The notes under the pieces are model-generated. The model ran no database searches and was not told where the DNA came from. It was given only the letters and a program-made list of their open reading frames with translations. Made by a program: the position numbers and the translations under genes. A DNA stretch of 64,000 nucleotides, from contig NZ_JAQGLB010000026.1 of the NCBI RefSeq assembly GCF_027853965.1, positions 1 through 64,000 on the forward strand. Reading direction: 5' to 3'. This DNA is from Saccharopolyspora indica (GTDB lineage Bacteria > Actinomycetota > Actinomycetes > Mycobacteriales > Pseudonocardiaceae). Position 1 is the first letter of the stretch; each line of letters begins with the position of its first letter. This document shows positions 63,081 to 64,000 of this stretch, piece after piece.

Positions 63081-63764
63081 TCAGCCCCAGGTGCTCGCGG
63101 TGGTCAAGGCGATCGTCGCGCCGTCCGGATCGGTGATCGCCAGCACCTCGCCCAGCAGCGGGTGGTCGAACCGGTCGGTGACCTCGGCGCCGACCCCTGA
63201 GACCAGCTTCTCCGCCGCGGCCAGGTCCTCCACCGCGAAGAAGCACAGCCAGCCCCAGGCCGCCGCGACCTGCCGGCCCGTCCTGGTGGCCAGCGGCCGG
63301 TCGTCGACCAGGTACTCCGCGCCGGTGGCGGTCGGGCGCACCGCCCAGTTCAGCGTCCCGGCCCAGAAGGAGTCGGCCCGCTCCGGATCGCTGGTGGCCA
63401 GCTCGATCCAGCACGGCTCGCCCGGACGGGGTTCGGGGGCCAGCGGACCGTGCTGGGCACGGCCCTTGGCGATCCGGGCCAGCGCGTCGTCCGGGCCGGT
63501 CAGCGCGCAGCTGGGGGAGCTCCCGGCGAACACCGGCCGCCAGCCCGGCCGCTCTCCGGCGCGGGGCTTGCGGATCGTCGTGCAGCGGCGGTTGCCGACC
63601 CAGCAGTCGAACCCGCGACCGGTCGGATCCGGGTTCCAGCCGAGCAGCGCGCGGTAGCGGACCGCCGAAGCAACCGGGTCCGGGCTGATCAGGTCGACGC
63701 GGCGCAAGCCGCGAACCACGGGTCGTGCGGGCACGGTCGACACCTCACCGCTGGGGACCCTCAT
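63081..63764 (-). CDS. Two-domain VOC (glyoxalase-like) protein
   Basis: 227 aa from the ATG (a GTG three codons earlier is possible). Two VOC halves: residues about 15-110 (RVDLISPDPVASAVRYRALLGW) and about 120-225 (WIELATSDPERADSFWAGTLNWAV ... AITDPDGATIAL). This CFP32-like layout occurs in hydroxylase-type proteins of antibiotic resistance and in unknown actinobacterial proteins. Convergent with the preceding hypothetical gene, 15 bp apart. Function unknown. Confidence 0.83.
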   Translation of the reverse strand: MRVPSGEVSTVPARPVVRGLRRVDLISPDPVASAVRYRALLGWNPDPTGRGFDCWVGNRRCTTIRKPRAGERPGWRPVFAGSSPSCALTGPDDALARIAKGRAQHGPLAPEPRPGEPCWIELATSDPERADSFWAGTLNWAVRPTATGAEYLVDDRPLATRTGRQVAAAWGWLCFFAVEDLAAAEKLVSGVGAEVTDRFDHPLLGEVLAITDPDGATIALTTASTWG

Positions 63765-63805
63765 CCTGGTCACCTAGCTCGCCCCGCACAATCCTCCGTT
63801 CGTCC

Positions 63806-64000
63806 TCACCGCAGCCGTTCCAGCTCGACGGCCACGTCCACCACCTGCGCGGCGAGCTTGCGCAGCTCGCCGTGGTCGGCGGTGTCGTCGACCGCGGTGA
63901 CCACGTCCTCGGCGGCGCAGCGCAGCTGGAACAGCCGGTCCTGCAGGTCTGCCAGCTCCGCGGCGGAGAGCACCACCGCGTCCTCCGGCAGCCCGCCGCG
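63806..64000 (-). CDS. Hypothetical protein, N-terminal part outside window
   Basis: The last 64 residues of a gene entering from the right edge, ending VDVAVELERLR and a TGA. The visible part is heptad-like and helical (AAELADLQDRLFQLRCAAEDVV, LRKLAAQVVDVAVEL), probably a coiled coil. Codon bias supports coding. No family recognised from this fragment. Confidence 0.65.
   Translation of the reverse strand, partial: RGGLPEDAVVLSAAELADLQDRLFQLRCAAEDVVTAVDDTADHGELRKLAAQVVDVAVELERLR

Overview
The window is very GC-rich, uses GTG and TTG starts freely, and carries modular type I polyketide genes, a PadR/DHA2 efflux operon, a BioQ-type biotin locus and HelD-type helicase genes. This points to a filamentous actinomycete, probably of the Pseudonocardiales (Saccharopolyspora or Amycolatopsis type). 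The genus is inferred from style and was not tested. I see no transposase, CRISPR array, rRNA or tRNA.

Region 1 (1-39192) is the downstream part of a type I polyketide cluster; the loading module and early modules lie upstream. Five PKS genes encode six modules: KS-AT(malonyl)-KR-ACP (5' end missing), KS-AT(methylmalonyl)-DH-KR-ACP, KS-AT(methylmalonyl)-KR-ACP with an A2-type KR signature, KS-AT(methylmalonyl)-DH-KR-ACP, and a bimodular last protein KS-AT(malonyl)-DH-KR-ACP-KS-AT(malonyl)-ACP. The last protein ends right after its ACP: there is no thioesterase and the last extension is unreduced. The predicted tail is a methyl-branched chain with a 1,3-diene ending in a beta-keto thioester. 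Directly downstream are a GH16-like protein without signal peptide and a single continuous gene joining a class II terpene-cyclase-like domain to a cytochrome P450. A convergent operon (PadR regulator, DHA2 exporter, P450), a P450-VOC pair and an FAD monooxygenase with a PaiB-like FMN protein follow. A 20-bp-stem bidirectional terminator at 39241-39285 closes this block. The PKS/GH16/cyclase-P450 set is the best candidate here for an undescribed system: a release and cyclisation route in which an isoprenoid-cyclase fold may act on a polyketide.

Region 2 (39294-51332) is general genome: a HelD-like helicase, a RecB-like nuclease/RNase H-like/SF1 helicase fusion, a small membrane protein, a membrane-anchored C39-like peptidase, a HutC-type GntR regulator with a good operator-promoter upstream of an amino-acid permease, and an NCS1 permease.

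Region 3 (51479-57587) is a tightly overlapping set for sulfate activation and sulfate transfer: a sulfurylase-like/APS kinase fusion, a TauE-type permease, a CysQ-like phosphatase, CysD, CysN and a sulfotransferase. No APS reductase or sulfite reductase is present, so the set looks made for PAPS supply rather than cysteine synthesis. A possible Cys-Cys leader ORF precedes it.

Region 4 (57672-64000) is a biotin operon, bioB-bioA-bioF-bioD on the minus strand, divergent from a BioQ-type TetR repressor. Two palindromic operators overlap both promoters. A hypothetical gene, a two-domain VOC protein and a gene running off the end follow.

Two sequence-level signals cut across the genes. A 570-bp segment is identical in two PKS modules, with atypical codon use. 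A near-palindromic word, TCCRMWGTGGA, recurs 14 times, mostly in one reading phase and built with otherwise rare A/T-ending codons.
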